Assembly: GCF_002934685.1 (NCBI RefSeq)
Contig: NZ_NKHL01000093.1
Span: forward strand, 1 to 64,000
Reading direction: 5' to 3'
From: Pseudomonas bohemica
GTDB taxonomy: Bacteria; Pseudomonadota; Gammaproteobacteria; Pseudomonadales; Pseudomonadaceae
DNA: 64,000 bases
Shown here: piece by piece, positions 27,694 to 37,204 of the stretch
Numbering within the stretch: position 1 is the first letter of the stretch
How the letters are laid out: every line of letters begins with the position of its first letter
Translations under genes and position numbers: made by a program
Notes under the pieces: generated by a model
Database searches by the model: none
Seen by the model: the letters and a program-made list of their open reading frames with translations, nothing else
What the model was told of the DNA's origin: nothing

Positions 27694-28578
27694 GTGTACA
27701 AGGGTGTTGCGTTATCGGTCATGGCCTCCTGCCTCTTCGCGGTCATGTACTACTACACCTCATTGCTGAAACCATTGAGTGGAGAAGAAATATTCGGTTG
27801 GCGCATGCTGCTGACCCTGCCCTGCGTGACGATCTTCATGCTCTCCAGCGGAGACTGGGAACTGGCACGCGCCCTGGCTGCGCGGGTTCGTCATGCACCG
27901 GCCCTGCTGGCGGGGATGGTGTTATCGGCATCGCTGATTGGTGTGCAGTTGTGGCTGTTCCTATGGGCGCCGCTGCATGGGCGCAGTCTGGAAGTGTCAC
28001 TGGGCTACTTTCTGCTGCCGCTGACGATGATCCTCACCGGCCGTGCGGTCTATGGCGAGCGACTGTCACGCCTGCAGAAGATCGCCGCCTGCTGTGCGGT
28101 GGTCGGCGTGGGCAACGAATTGCTGCGGCTGGGGAGTTTTTCCTGGGAAACCCTGGTGGTGTGCCTGGGCTACCCGCTCTATTTCATCCTGCGGCGCAAG
28201 ATCAGGAGCGACAATCTGGGCGGGCTGTGGTGGGACATGCTGCTGATTCTGCCAGTCGCGGTGTGGTTCATCTGTAAGGGCAATCCGGCGGTGGTCGAGC
28301 AGTTCCCGCGCTTCTATGTGTTGATTCCGGTGCTGGGTGCAATCAGCGCTTCGGCACTGGTCAGCTACATCCTCGCCAGCCGCCTGCTGGCCTTCAGCGT
28401 GTTCGGCCTGCTGAGTTACGTCGAGCCGGTGCTGCTGGTGGGCGTGGCCTTGCTGCTGGGGGAAACCATTGGCCGCGATGAGTGGATGACCTACCTGCCG
28501 ATCTGGCTGGGGGTGATGGTGTTGGTAGGTGAAGGGATCAAGCATGTGTTGGCGCAAGGGCGGCGAAGCAGATCCTGA
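27694..28578 (+). CDS. rarD: RarD/EamA-family permease
   Basis: A 294-residue, ten-helix drug/metabolite transporter of the RarD branch. It begins at GTG (MYKGVALSVMASCLFAVMYY) and has the RarD-typical GEEIFGWRMLLTLP (residues 30-43) and GYFLLPLTMILTGRAVYGERL near 103-123. RarD proteins are linked to chloramphenicol sensitivity in E. coli annotation, but their cargo is unproved. An AAAGGGAG ribosome site precedes the GTG by 6-8 bases, which supports this start. Confidence 0.88.
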   Translation: MYKGVALSVMASCLFAVMYYYTSLLKPLSGEEIFGWRMLLTLPCVTIFMLSSGDWELARALAARVRHAPALLAGMVLSASLIGVQLWLFLWAPLHGRSLEVSLGYFLLPLTMILTGRAVYGERLSRLQKIAACCAVVGVGNELLRLGSFSWETLVVCLGYPLYFILRRKIRSDNLGGLWWDMLLILPVAVWFICKGNPAVVEQFPRFYVLIPVLGAISASALVSYILASRLLAFSVFGLLSYVEPVLLVGVALLLGETIGRDEWMTYLPIWLGVMVLVGEGIKHVLAQGRRSRS

Positions 28579-28634
28579 TCGATAGCCCCCCTTTCCATTC
28601 AAACACTGGCTATGCCGCGGATGCACACGATCCA

Positions 28635-28718
28635 CTGTGGGAGTGAGCTTGCTCACGAACGCGGCGTTTTAGGCCCGACATCTAACTATGGATGTACTGG
28701 GTGAGCACACTCCCACAG
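28635..28718. repeat. REP doublet
   Basis: CTGTGGGAGTGAGCTTGCTC (28635 onward) and a partly degraded inverted copy ending at 28718, between convergent rarD and zapE-like genes. Confidence 0.75.
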
Positions 28719-28750
28719 GTATCTACCGCGCCGGGTATGGAATCAAGGCG

Positions 28751-29872
28751 TCAATGCCCGAACCGCGCCAATTGCATCTCCTGCAAGCGGCTCAGGGTCC
28801 GGCGAAAGGCGAATGCCAGATACCCCTCGGTATACAGCTCTTGCATCGGCATCGCCGCTTCGACATACAGCGGCACCTTGCGGTCGTAACACTCATCCAC
28901 CAGCGCAATGAAACGCCGCACACCATCATCGTAGGGCGACAACTGCGGCAGTTCGCGATCCCCCGCCACCACCTGCTCTACCCCGTCCTCGGTGCCTCGG
29001 GCAATGCGCCCCTCACGCTGCGGCGCACTCAAGGCCGGGACTTCGCTCAACAACACGGCGTTGTAACGGTCACACAGCTCGATGAAGTCCATCGCCGCCA
29101 ACGGCTGTTCGCACAGATCCTTGTAGCGGCACCAGACCACCGTCTTGCTGCAGCGCAGCACCGGCAAATGACGACGGCCCAGCGGCACCGGCTGAATCGA
29201 CACCGACTCGCCACTGCTCAGGGTCTCGAACACCTCGACCAGCGCGCTCGGCCCCTGTGCTTTCGCCACCCAATAACGCTGCTGCGCCTGGCCGGGGTGC
29301 AGACGATGATCCTCACCACCGTCCACCGACACCACCGTCATGTAGCGATTGATCGCCGCAATCGCCGGAATGAAACGCTCGCGATTGTGCCCGGTGGCAT
29401 ACAACTGCTCGGGCAACTGATTGGAGGTACAGACCAGTACCACACCTTCCTCGAACATCGCCCGCAGCAGGCCGCCGAGAATCACCGCATCGCCGATGTC
29501 ATTGACGAACAGTTCGTCGAAGCACAGCACGCGCACCTCTTGCCCCAGCTCATGGGCCAGCACCTCGAGGGGTTTGGCTACGCCGGTCAGCTGGAACAGA
29601 CGCTGATGCACCCAGCGCATGAAGTGATGAAAGTGCTGACGTCGTGCAGTCACCTGCAGCCCTTCGAAGAAACGGTCCATGAGCCAGGTCTTGCCGCGCC
29701 CGACCGGCCCCCACAGGTACACGCCTTTGAATGCACTACGGGGCGTGCCGTCACGCAGCGCCAACCAGCATTCCTGCAGTTTCTGCGCAGCCTGGCGCTG
29801 GGCCTCGTCAGGCTGAAAACCCTGCGTGTCGACCGCCTGCTGCCAGGCATCCAGAGGAGACAGAACACTCAT
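28751..29872 (-). CDS. ZapE/AFG1-like P-loop ATPase
   Basis: A 373-residue AFG1-family ATPase. Walker A is GPVGRGKTWLMD (residues 55-66), Walker B is VLCFDELFVND near 116-126 and a sensor-like CTSNQLPEQLY follows. ZapE in E. coli joins the division ring and can destabilise FtsZ; the mitochondrial relative Lace1/Afg1 works in protein quality control. Many pseudomonads have more than one homologue, so I do not assign the symbol firmly. It is 9 bases downstream of the MFS gene and probably shares its transcript. Confidence 0.85.
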   Translation of the reverse strand: MSVLSPLDAWQQAVDTQGFQPDEAQRQAAQKLQECWLALRDGTPRSAFKGVYLWGPVGRGKTWLMDRFFEGLQVTARRQHFHHFMRWVHQRLFQLTGVAKPLEVLAHELGQEVRVLCFDELFVNDIGDAVILGGLLRAMFEEGVVLVCTSNQLPEQLYATGHNRERFIPAIAAINRYMTVVSVDGGEDHRLHPGQAQQRYWVAKAQGPSALVEVFETLSSGESVSIQPVPLGRRHLPVLRCSKTVVWCRYKDLCEQPLAAMDFIELCDRYNAVLLSEVPALSAPQREGRIARGTEDGVEQVVAGDRELPQLSPYDDGVRRFIALVDECYDRKVPLYVEAAMPMQELYTEGYLAFAFRRTLSRLQEMQLARFGH

Positions 29873-29881
29873 CGCACAATT

Positions 29882-31108
29882 TCACCGAGTACTGGAAGGT
29901 GGGTCGTGGCGTTTGGAGTACGAGGCTCCCAGCAGATAGAAGCAGCCGCCACCCACGATAAAGGCCGCCAGCACATAGAACATGAAGTGCGCTGGCTGCG
30001 ATGCCAGGGCGAAACCGCACAACACCGGGCCCAGCGCGCCGCCGAGGTTGGACAGATTCTGCGCGCCGTAATACATGCCGCGCAGGTGGTTCGGGGCGAT
30101 GCGGTCGATGAACATGTATTCGGCGGGGAACACGATGATCTCGCCCAGGGTGAAGAGCGCCACCGCCACTGCCCAGTGCAGCACCGTAGTCGACAACGCA
30201 AAACCGACCACGCCCATCAGAAACAGACTGAAACCCGCCGTCAGCCATTGATTCAAGTACTGACGGCTGATGTGCTTGCCGACGAAATATTGCAGACAGA
30301 TCACCACCGCGGCATTGACGGCGACCACAGAACTGATGACCTGGTAGGTAAATTCCGGGGTGCTGGTGGTCACCAGGTATTGCGAGATGTAGGCGGTGAA
30401 CTGACCGAACACCACCGCGCTGAGCACGCCACCGACCGTGAAGCACACCAGGCGATAGTCCTTGAGCAGAATCTGCCCCACTGCAAGGAACGACACCGGT
30501 GCGTTGGCCGGGTCTGCGGAACTGAGCTTGCGATCGCCATAAATCGCGTAGACCACAAAGAAGCCCAGCCCCAGCGCCGCCGACATCAGGAACGGCAGCT
30601 TCATGTTCCAGTGCGCCAGGCCAGCGCCAATGAACGGCCCCACCGCATAGCCGATGTTGATCAGGGTGTAGCGCACCGAGAACACCTTGCTCTGCTCGGT
30701 CACTGGCAACAGCTTGCCAAACGCGGCCTTGACCACGATGTCGGTCACCGAATACGCGAAGTTGAACGACACCAGAAACAGGAAGAACAGCCAGAGCTTG
30801 CCGGTCACGCACATGCCGACGAAGCCTGCGACGAAGAAGCCGGTGAAGCACAGGATGAGTTTGTAGCTGGACAGCTTGTCGGTGAGATAACCGCCATACA
30901 GGCTCAGCAGCGAGCCGACGATCAAGGCGCTGCCGACGATCATGCCGATGTCACTGATGCCCAACGTGAAGTTGGATGACAGATAGATCACCAGATACGG
31001 CAAGGTGATCGCCCTGCCCAGCGTCAGAAACAGCGATGACGCAAGCAGGAGATTGACTGAGGCAGGGTAATGTCTGAGAGCGGCGAGCATCCGTGTTCTG
31101 TCCTTCAT
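29882..31108 (-). CDS. MFS transporter
   Basis: A 408-residue, 12-helix major-facilitator protein of the DHA1/MdtH-like type. The loop 2-3 motif appears as GGYLTDKLSSYK near residue 70 and the second half has an FTLGEIIVFPAEYMFIDRIA segment. ATG 31108 is used; an ATG six codons downstream has a better-spaced AAGGA site and is equally possible. The upstream side is the REP array, so any promoter must lie in a short stretch (31109-31212). Cargo unknown; multidrug or metabolite export is typical. Confidence 0.85.
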   Translation of the reverse strand: MKDRTRMLAALRHYPASVNLLLASSLFLTLGRAITLPYLVIYLSSNFTLGISDIGMIVGSALIVGSLLSLYGGYLTDKLSSYKLILCFTGFFVAGFVGMCVTGKLWLFFLFLVSFNFAYSVTDIVVKAAFGKLLPVTEQSKVFSVRYTLINIGYAVGPFIGAGLAHWNMKLPFLMSAALGLGFFVVYAIYGDRKLSSADPANAPVSFLAVGQILLKDYRLVCFTVGGVLSAVVFGQFTAYISQYLVTTSTPEFTYQVISSVVAVNAAVVICLQYFVGKHISRQYLNQWLTAGFSLFLMGVVGFALSTTVLHWAVAVALFTLGEIIVFPAEYMFIDRIAPNHLRGMYYGAQNLSNLGGALGPVLCGFALASQPAHFMFYVLAAFIVGGGCFYLLGASYSKRHDPPSSTR

Positions 31109-31212
31109 GAGGGGGCAGCGTTTATTCAAGCCCGGCATCGTTACACAATCGCGGTTGACTGGACACTGAGATAATTTCATTTGGCGTGGCGGTTTACGAG
31201 CCAGAGCTGTGG

Positions 31213-32058
31213 GAGTCAACCTGCAGGCCTACTGCAAGAATCCAGGCCGCCGTTTCGCCGGCTCCGTGCCAAACCCGGATCCTGTAGGAGTGAGCTTGCT
31301 CACGAAAGCGCCAGTCCAGACGCCAACCTCCTTCGGCCATTAAGCAGCCTTCGTGAGCAAGCTCACTCCCACCAGATCGGAGTCAACCTGCAGGCCTACT
31401 GCAAGCATCCAGGTCGCCATTTCGCAGGCTTCGTGTCAAACCCGGATCCTGTGGGAGTGAGCTTGCTCACGAAAGGGCCAGTACATTCGACGTATCTTTG
31501 CGCCTGAAACTCAGACTTCGTGAGCAAGCTCACTCCCACCAGATCGGAGTCAACCTGCAGGCCTATTGCAAGAATCCAGGCCGCCGTTTCGCCGGCTCCG
31601 TGCCAAGCTCGGATCCTGTAGGAGTGAGCTTGCTCACGAGAACGCCAGTCCAATCGGCGTATCTTTGCGCCTGAAACTCAGCCTTCGTGAGCAAGCTCAC
31701 TCCCACGGGTTCGAGTCAAGCTGCAGGCCTATTGCAAGCATCCAGGCCGCCGTTTCGCAGACTCCGTGTCAAATCCAGCCCCTGTGCCAAACCCGGACCA
31801 TGTGGGAGTGAGCTTGCTCACGAAAGGGCCAGTACATTCGACGTATCTTTGCGCCTGAAACTCAGCCTTTGTGAGCAAGCTCACTCCCACGGGTTCGAGT
31901 CAACCTGCAGGCCTACTGCAAGCATCCAGGCCGCCGTTTCGCCGGCTCCGTGCCAAGCTCGGATCCTGTAGGAGTGAGCTTGCTCACGAAAGGGCCAGTA
32001 CATTCGACGTATCTTCGCGCCTGAAACTCAGCCTTCGTGAGCAAGCTCACTCCCACCG
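31213..32058. repeat. Five tandem ~167-bp units, each containing a REP doublet
   Basis: Units begin at 31213, 31380, 31547, 31713 and 31897, each at a GAGTCAA(C/G)CTGCAGGCCTA sequence. Each contains a unique-like segment (CCAGGCCGCCGTTTCGC...), a forward REP, about 45 bp with CAGTACATTCGACGTATC, and an inverted REP. Spacings are 167, 167, 166 and 184; the fourth unit carries about 18 extra bases (a partial duplication around GTGCCAAACCCGG). The last unit ends at about 32058. Confidence 0.9.
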
Positions 32059-32153
32059 CTCATCATTCGACGATGATATTTCGGTCTGGCTGGCCCGTTT
32101 GCCACACATTCCGTAACATTCGCACCCTTTACGCCTCCGTCCTCAGGTATCCC

Positions 32154-33599
32154 ATGAAACCCGCTCGTCTGCGCGCCGATGTCCTTGCCGGCCTCACCAC
32201 CTCCTTCGCCTTGGTGCCGGAGTGCATCGCTTTCGCCCTCGTCGCGCACCTCAACCCGCTGATGGGCCTGTACGGCGCGTTCATCATCTGCACCCTGACC
32301 GCTCTGTTCGGCGGTCGGCCAGGCATGGTGTCCGGGGCGGCGGGCTCCATGGCCGTGGTCATTGTCGCGCTGGTGGTGCAACACGGCGTGCAATACCTGC
32401 TGGCGACGGTGCTGCTGGGCGGATTGGTGATGATCGCGTTCGGCCTGCTGCGCCTGGGCAAGCTGGTGCGCATGGTGCCGTACCCGGTGATGCTCGGCTT
32501 CGTCAACGGCCTGGCGATTGTCATTGCGATGGCGCAGCTCGAACACTTCAAAAACGGCGAGCACTGGCTTGGCGGCACGCCGTTGTACCTGATGCTCGGT
32601 CTGGTCGCGCTGACCATGGCGGTGGTCTATTTGCTACCCCGCCTGACCCGCTCTGTGCCGCCTGCGTTGGTCGCCATCCTCGGTGTCGGCGCTCTGGTCT
32701 ACTGTTTCGACCTGCCGACCCGCACCCTCGGCGACATGGCCCACATCGCCGGCGGCCTGCCAAACGTGGTACTGCCGGACGTCCCGTGGGACCTCGACAC
32801 CCTGCGCATCATCGCCCCCTACGCCATCTTGATGGCCCTGGTCGGCCTGCTGGAAACCCTGCTGACCCTCAACCTCACCGACGAAATCACCGAAAGCCGT
32901 GGCTACCCGGACCGCGAATGCGTGGCCCTGGGCGTGGCCAATATCGCGTCGGGCGTCTGCGGTGGCATGGGCGGATGCGCGATGATCGGGCAGACCGTGA
33001 TCAACCTCAGTTCCGGCGGCCGCGGGCGACTGTCGGGGGGCGTGGCCGGGGTGATGATCCTGATGTTCGTGCTGTTCCTGTCGCCGCTGATCGAGCGTAT
33101 CCCCCTGGCGGCGCTGGTCGGCGTGATGTTCGTGGTGGCCCAGCAGACCTTCGCCTGGGCCTCGCTGCGAGTGTTGCGCAGGGTGCCGATGAACGACGTG
33201 CTGGCGATCATCGCGGTGACCGTGGTCACGGTACTGACGGACCTGGCGACCGCCGTGCTGTTCGGCATCCTCATCGCCGCCCTCAATTTCGCCTGGCAGC
33301 AGGCACGCGAGCTGTACGCCGACAGCCATATCCAAGCCGATGGCAGCAAGCTGTACCACCTGCACGGCACCCTCTTTTTCGCCTCCACCACGCCGTTTCT
33401 CGATCAGTTCGATTACCAGGCTGACCCCGAGCACGTGACCCTCGACTGCCAGCACTTGCGTTTCGTCGACTACTCGGCGATTGCCGCGCTGAAAACATTG
33501 CGCGAGCGTTATGAGAAGGCCGGGAAACATCTGCGCGTGGTACACCTGTCCGAACGCTGCAAGAAGCTGCTGAAACGCGCCGGGGTGCAGCACGCCTAG
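32154..33599 (+). CDS. SulP-family anion permease with STAS domain
   Basis: A 481-residue SLC26/SulP protein. The first ~375 residues form the membrane domain, with the SulP opening DVLAGLTTSFALVPECIAFA, GLYGAFIICTLTALFGGRPG near 36-55 and the TITRSTA-like helix region. The C-terminal STAS domain is seen as HLHGTLFFASTTPFLDQF and the LDCQHLRFVDYSAIAAL strand-helix. Cargo may be sulfate, bicarbonate or another anion. ATG 32154 begins the conserved KPARLRADVLAG; upstream codons lie in the REP array. Confidence 0.92.
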   Translation: MKPARLRADVLAGLTTSFALVPECIAFALVAHLNPLMGLYGAFIICTLTALFGGRPGMVSGAAGSMAVVIVALVVQHGVQYLLATVLLGGLVMIAFGLLRLGKLVRMVPYPVMLGFVNGLAIVIAMAQLEHFKNGEHWLGGTPLYLMLGLVALTMAVVYLLPRLTRSVPPALVAILGVGALVYCFDLPTRTLGDMAHIAGGLPNVVLPDVPWDLDTLRIIAPYAILMALVGLLETLLTLNLTDEITESRGYPDRECVALGVANIASGVCGGMGGCAMIGQTVINLSSGGRGRLSGGVAGVMILMFVLFLSPLIERIPLAALVGVMFVVAQQTFAWASLRVLRRVPMNDVLAIIAVTVVTVLTDLATAVLFGILIAALNFAWQQARELYADSHIQADGSKLYHLHGTLFFASTTPFLDQFDYQADPEHVTLDCQHLRFVDYSAIAALKTLRERYEKAGKHLRVVHLSERCKKLLKRAGVQHA

Positions 33600-33943
33600 C
33601 TTCTCGGCCCCCCTGCAAAGACGCTTGTCTCGGAGTGAGTTTGCTGAGTCATTGCGTCAGGCAAATGGCAAAAGCCGGGGCACGGTGCTGGGCCATTCGC
33701 CACTTTTTCGCGCATCAGGAAAAGAATTGTTCCAAAAATACTCATTCTTTGTACACAACCCTCCTCTGAAACACCTTTGAAACAATCCGCCGAACGGATG
33801 AGGCCCTTGTATCCAGAGGCCTGCCGGCTCCCCCCGCCCCTGCGAACTGACCATTCGATCAGCTTAATGGCCCACTTATTGCTCCGAGCGAATGAGCGGC
33901 ACTGTTCCATCGTGGTTGTGCGCTTGTATTTGCGGAGTTTTCT
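33600..33943. other. Non-coding region upstream of chemoreceptor gene
   Basis: About 340 bases without a gene. A REP-like fragment (TCGGAGTGAGTTTGCTGAGT) lies near 33630. The rest presumably holds the chemoreceptor promoter, but no sigma-28 consensus was recognised. Confidence 0.35.
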
Positions 33944-35881
33944 ATGCCTGTCTGGCGAAAAAGTATTCAGTGGCAACTGACACTGAGCATGGGGGCTGCG
34001 CTGGTGATCAGTAGCTTGATCGTCATCGGTATCTACGCCTATGCGCTCAACAAACTCACCGACCGCTACCTGCTGCAACAAGCCATGCCCGCCAGCGTCG
34101 AAGCGATCCGCAACGACCTCGAACGCCTGCTGGCCGCGCCTCTGACAGCCGCCAGCGACATTGCTGACAACACGCTGGTATCCGACTGGCTGGGCAACGG
34201 CGAAGATCCTACGCAACAGCCGTCGTTCATCCGCTACCTGGCCAGGATCAAGGAGCAGCACAACGCGCTGACCACCTTCATTGTCGCCAAGGACAGCGGA
34301 CACTACATCACTAACAAGGGCGCAGACCGTACGCTGCAGCGCGGCCCGGCGGAAAACGGCTGGTTCTACGGCTTTCTCGACAGCAACAAGCAGCGCTCGC
34401 TGGACATCGATATCGATGCCACGACCAAGGTGCCGACGCTGTTCATTAACCAGCGCATTGAGCACAACGGCAGTGTGGTCGGCGTGGCGGGCCTGGGCTT
34501 CAGCATGAGCGCGCTGTCGCAGATGGTTCGCGACTTCCATTTCGGCAAGGACGGTCAGGTGTATCTGGTCAGCCCCGACGGCAAGGTCAAGGTTCATCCG
34601 AACGCCGATTTCAATGATCGCGAATCATTGACCCAACTGGTGGGCGATGCGGCGGCTGGCGCCCTGTTGGGCCAGGGCGGCAACGGGCAGGCGCTGGAAT
34701 TCGAGCGCGACGGACTAGAGTATGTGGCCGTGGCCAAGCCAGTGAACTCTCTGGGCTGGACGCTGGTTAGCGAAGTGCCACTGGCGGAAGTCTATGGCCC
34801 GGCGAAAGAGGCGTTGACGACGATTTCGGCGATCAGTCTGGCGGTGGTGCTGTGCTTTTTGGGCTTCGTCGCCTGGATCGCGCGGGGTATCGTGCGACCG
34901 ATCCAGCAAGTGACCACAGCATTGGTGGACATCGGCGGTGGCCAGGGCGACCTGACTCGCCGTCTGGACGACAGCCGCGCCAACGAACTGGGCGACCTGG
35001 CCCGTGGCTTCAACCGCTTCATCGAGAGCCTGCGCCTGTTGATCGGCGATGTGCTCAAGACCAGCGAGCAATTGCGCCACAGCGTGGTGGATGTCGCACG
35101 GGTCGTCGACAGCACCGCGAGTCGTGCGCTCAAGCAACAACAGATGACCGACATGGTCGCCACGGCCGTTCACGAAATGGGGCTCACGGTGCAGGAAATC
35201 GCCCGCAATGCCGGTGCAGCTGCCGACGTGTCGCGTAATACGCGTCAGGAAGCGGTGTCAGCCAAAAACGTTGTCGGCGAATCCATCGGTCACATCCAGA
35301 GCATGTCTGACGGTGTCGGCACTGCAGCGGTCGCGGTGGAAAACCTCGCCACGCAAATCTCAACCATCGATCAGGTGCTCAGCGTGATTCGCAGCATCTC
35401 CGAACAGACCAACCTGTTGGCCTTGAACGCGGCCATCGAAGCGGCACGTGCGGGTGAGATGGGACGGGGCTTCGCGGTGGTGGCCGATGAGGTGCGCACC
35501 CTGGCCGGTCGTACGCAGAGCGCCACCTCGGAAATCCAGCAGATGATGGGCGAGCTGAAAAACGGTGCCGATCAGGCCGTGACTTCGATGCGTGCCGGGC
35601 AGGCCGCGACAGGCACGGGCGTGGAAGCCAGCCGTCGCACGGGCAATTCGCTGGATGCCATCGCTGGGCATGTCGAAGAACTCACTGACCGCAATCACCA
35701 GGTCGCTGCCGCCACCGAAGAGCAGAGCACCGTGACCGAGGAGATCAACCGCAACGTGCAAGGCATCGCCGACCTGGCCCAGTCCACGGCCAGCGACGTC
35801 AAGGCCTGTCGGGAAGATTGTCAAAAGTTGTCGGAAAAGGCTGAACACCTGGCAGCGCAGATGGCGCGGTTCCGGTTGTAA
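33944..35881 (+). CDS. Methyl-accepting chemotaxis protein with dCache sensor
   Basis: A 645-residue chemoreceptor. TM1 is at about 12-34, a periplasmic dCache-type sensor covers 35-285 (including [37 protein letters not shown] and [18 protein letters not shown]), and TM2 is at about 290-312. A HAMP domain follows ([14 protein letters not shown]). The signalling domain has the highly conserved hairpin tip [20 protein letters not shown] near 486-505. It reports a periplasmic ligand to CheA through CheW. The ligand cannot be read from sequence. There is no C-terminal CheR-binding pentapeptide. Confidence 0.95.
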   Translation: MPVWRKSIQWQLTLSMGAALVISSLIVIGIYAYALNKLTDRYLLQQAMPASVEAIRNDLERLLAAPLTAASDIADNTLVSDWLGNGEDPTQQPSFIRYLARIKEQHNALTTFIVAKDSGHYITNKGADRTLQRGPAENGWFYGFLDSNKQRSLDIDIDATTKVPTLFINQRIEHNGSVVGVAGLGFSMSALSQMVRDFHFGKDGQVYLVSPDGKVKVHPNADFNDRESLTQLVGDAAAGALLGQGGNGQALEFERDGLEYVAVAKPVNSLGWTLVSEVPLAEVYGPAKEALTTISAISLAVVLCFLGFVAWIARGIVRPIQQVTTALVDIGGGQGDLTRRLDDSRANELGDLARGFNRFIESLRLLIGDVLKTSEQLRHSVVDVARVVDSTASRALKQQQMTDMVATAVHEMGLTVQEIARNAGAAADVSRNTRQEAVSAKNVVGESIGHIQSMSDGVGTAAVAVENLATQISTIDQVLSVIRSISEQTNLLALNAAIEAARAGEMGRGFAVVADEVRTLAGRTQSATSEIQQMMGELKNGADQAVTSMRAGQAATGTGVEASRRTGNSLDAIAGHVEELTDRNHQVAAATEEQSTVTEEINRNVQGIADLAQSTASDVKACREDCQKLSEKAEHLAAQMARFRL

Positions 35882-35893
35882 GCAGCTCACTTT

Positions 35894-35980
35894 GCAGGAG
35901 CGCGCTTGCCCGCGATGACGTCGGCGGTCCAACATCATCAGGACGGAAGGTCGCCATCGCGGTCAAGCGCGCTCCCACAT
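35894..35980. repeat. REP doublet, GGAGCGC type
   Basis: Arms GCAGGAGCGCGCTTGCCCGC (35894 on) and an inverted GTCAAGCGCGCTCCCACA copy, between convergent chemoreceptor and hydrolase genes. Confidence 0.8.
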
Positions 35981-36029
35981 GCCGGAACGTTCTCGGGATC
36001 GCCAGCCGTGTTGCGACAGGGTTGGCTTG

Positions 36030-36593
36030 TTACCGGCCAAGGCTTTGCAAAATCGCCTCTGTCGCCACCACCTGCGCATACTCTCCATGCAGGTTGGCCA
36101 GCGACATGGCATGAATGTCTTCGGCGCTGCGTGGATGGCCGAAAAAATCCGCGCCGTCGAAGGTGTAGCAGGCGTCGTAAGGCACGATGACCTCAAACCC
36201 CAGATTGCCGCCGGTACGGGCCGTGGACTCTACGGAGTTGTGGGTTACCACGCCGACGATTAACAGCTGATTGATCCCGTCCGCCCGCAACCAACCCTCC
36301 AGCGCCGAATGACAGAACGCATCCGGCACCTGTTTGTGCAACTCCCCTTCCCCGTCCCACGGCAGAAACGCCGGCTGGAATTCGACCCCCGATTGCCTGG
36401 GCCAGAACACCGAATCCGGCGACCGGGAAAAATGCCGCACATGGATCACCGTGCGCCCGGTCTCGCGCCAGACGTCGAGCAATGCGAGCATCCGCTGCTC
36501 AGCCTCGGGATTGTTGCGCCGCCCCAGTTTCGGATGATTGATACCTTGCTGCATATCGATGATGACCAACGCAGCCTTGTGGTGTATTTCCAT
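36030..36593 (-). CDS. Isochorismatase-like hydrolase with Ser in place of catalytic Cys
   Basis: A 187-residue protein of the isochorismatase-like cysteine hydrolase fold. Two of the usual triad positions are kept: D13 (ALVIIDMQQG) and K87 (HKQVPDAF). At the nucleophile position the motif reads GVVTHNSVESTAR, so S120 (codon TCC) stands where most members have Cys. Some homologues carry the same NSVE(S/A)T signature as far as I recall, so this may be a true subgroup rather than decay. Reaction unknown. ATG 36593 is chosen because the upstream extension overlaps LysR debris. Confidence 0.82.
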   Translation of the reverse strand: MEIHHKAALVIIDMQQGINHPKLGRRNNPEAEQRMLALLDVWRETGRTVIHVRHFSRSPDSVFWPRQSGVEFQPAFLPWDGEGELHKQVPDAFCHSALEGWLRADGINQLLIVGVVTHNSVESTARTGGNLGFEVIVPYDACYTFDGADFFGHPRSAEDIHAMSLANLHGEYAQVVATEAILQSLGR

Positions 36594-36639
36594 GGTTCTC
36601 TCGTCGTGAGCAATGTTGTCTGCAAAAGCGCGCCGTTTG

Positions 36640-36935
36640 TCCAAATCGCGCTGAAAGGCCGTGCCAACTGCTGCTCGGCAAACGGCTCGATCACAAAATC
36701 GACACAGGCCCGGGTCTTACCGGGCAACATTTTGTGTGCGCCGTAATAAATGCTGATATTGCCATCCTCCACGTACCAATCCCGCAAGACGCGCTGCAAT
36801 ACGCCAACGGCGCAGGTACGGCAACGCGAACGGCATGCGCACCAGCGCGACGCCCAATCCCTGCGCGGCGGCGCGGCAGGCGGCTTCGGCGCCTGATTCC
36901 CACGTCCGCAAGCGCGATGCAACGCCCCAGCCTTC
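36640..36935 (-). pseudogene. LysR-family regulator remnant (C-terminal part only)
   Basis: On the minus strand, two frames together spell the C-terminus of a LysR regulator: AAAQGLGVALVRMPFALPYL (about 36875-36816), then, after a frameshift near 36810, GVLQRVLRDWYVEDGNISIY and GKTRACVDFVIEPFAEQQLA (about 36806-36670). The DNA-binding half is absent. The remnant sits upstream of the hydrolase gene, which it may once have regulated, and beside the tRNA-Ser gene. Clearly non-functional. Confidence 0.75.
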
Positions 36936-37061
36936 ACAACGAAGCCGGGGCTTGCTGCTTTTCTGCTTAACCGCATGAAAATTCTGAAAAAAAGTTTTGC
37001 CTTCGTAAGAGCTTTCGACTACATTAGCGCGCCTCGACAGACTGAACGTCTGAAGAGATAC

Positions 37062-37151
37062 GGTGAAGTGTCCGAGTGGCTTAAGGAGCACGCCTGGAAA
37101 GTGTGTATACAGGAAACTGTATCGAGAGTTCGAATCTCTCCTTCACCGCCA
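37062..37151 (+). tRNA. tRNA-Ser (anticodon GGA)
   Basis: A 90-nt class II tRNA with CCA encoded. The acceptor stem GGTGAAG pairs with CTTCACC before G-CCA. The anticodon loop CTGGAAA gives GGA (Ser, UCC/UCU). A long variable arm follows, and the T arm is GAGAGTTCGAATCTCTC. A terminator lies 15 bases downstream. No integrase or att-like duplicate was seen. Confidence 0.97.
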
Positions 37152-37166
37152 AATTCGATATACGTT

Positions 37167-37203
37167 AAAGCCCTGACTTTCCTCGCGAAACTCAGGGCTT
37201 TTT
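37167..37203 (+). terminator. Terminator after tRNA-Ser
   Basis: Perfect 10-bp stem AAAGCCCTGA / TCAGGGCTTT (37167-37176 with 37192-37201) with T-run continuing to 37203. Confidence 0.9.
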
Positions 37204-37204
37204 C

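Noticed and set aside
28688..30979. 763-codon open frame on the plus strand across the ZapE-like and MFS genes
   Set aside because: It lies antisense to two genes with strong motifs, is low in hydrophobic residues and rich in His/Gln/Arg, as expected for the complement of GC-rich coding DNA. It has no recognisable domain.
31213..32058. CRISPR array
   Set aside because: Units are ~167 bp with internally paired REP copies and nearly identical throughout; there are no short repeats with unique 30-40 bp spacers and no cas genes.
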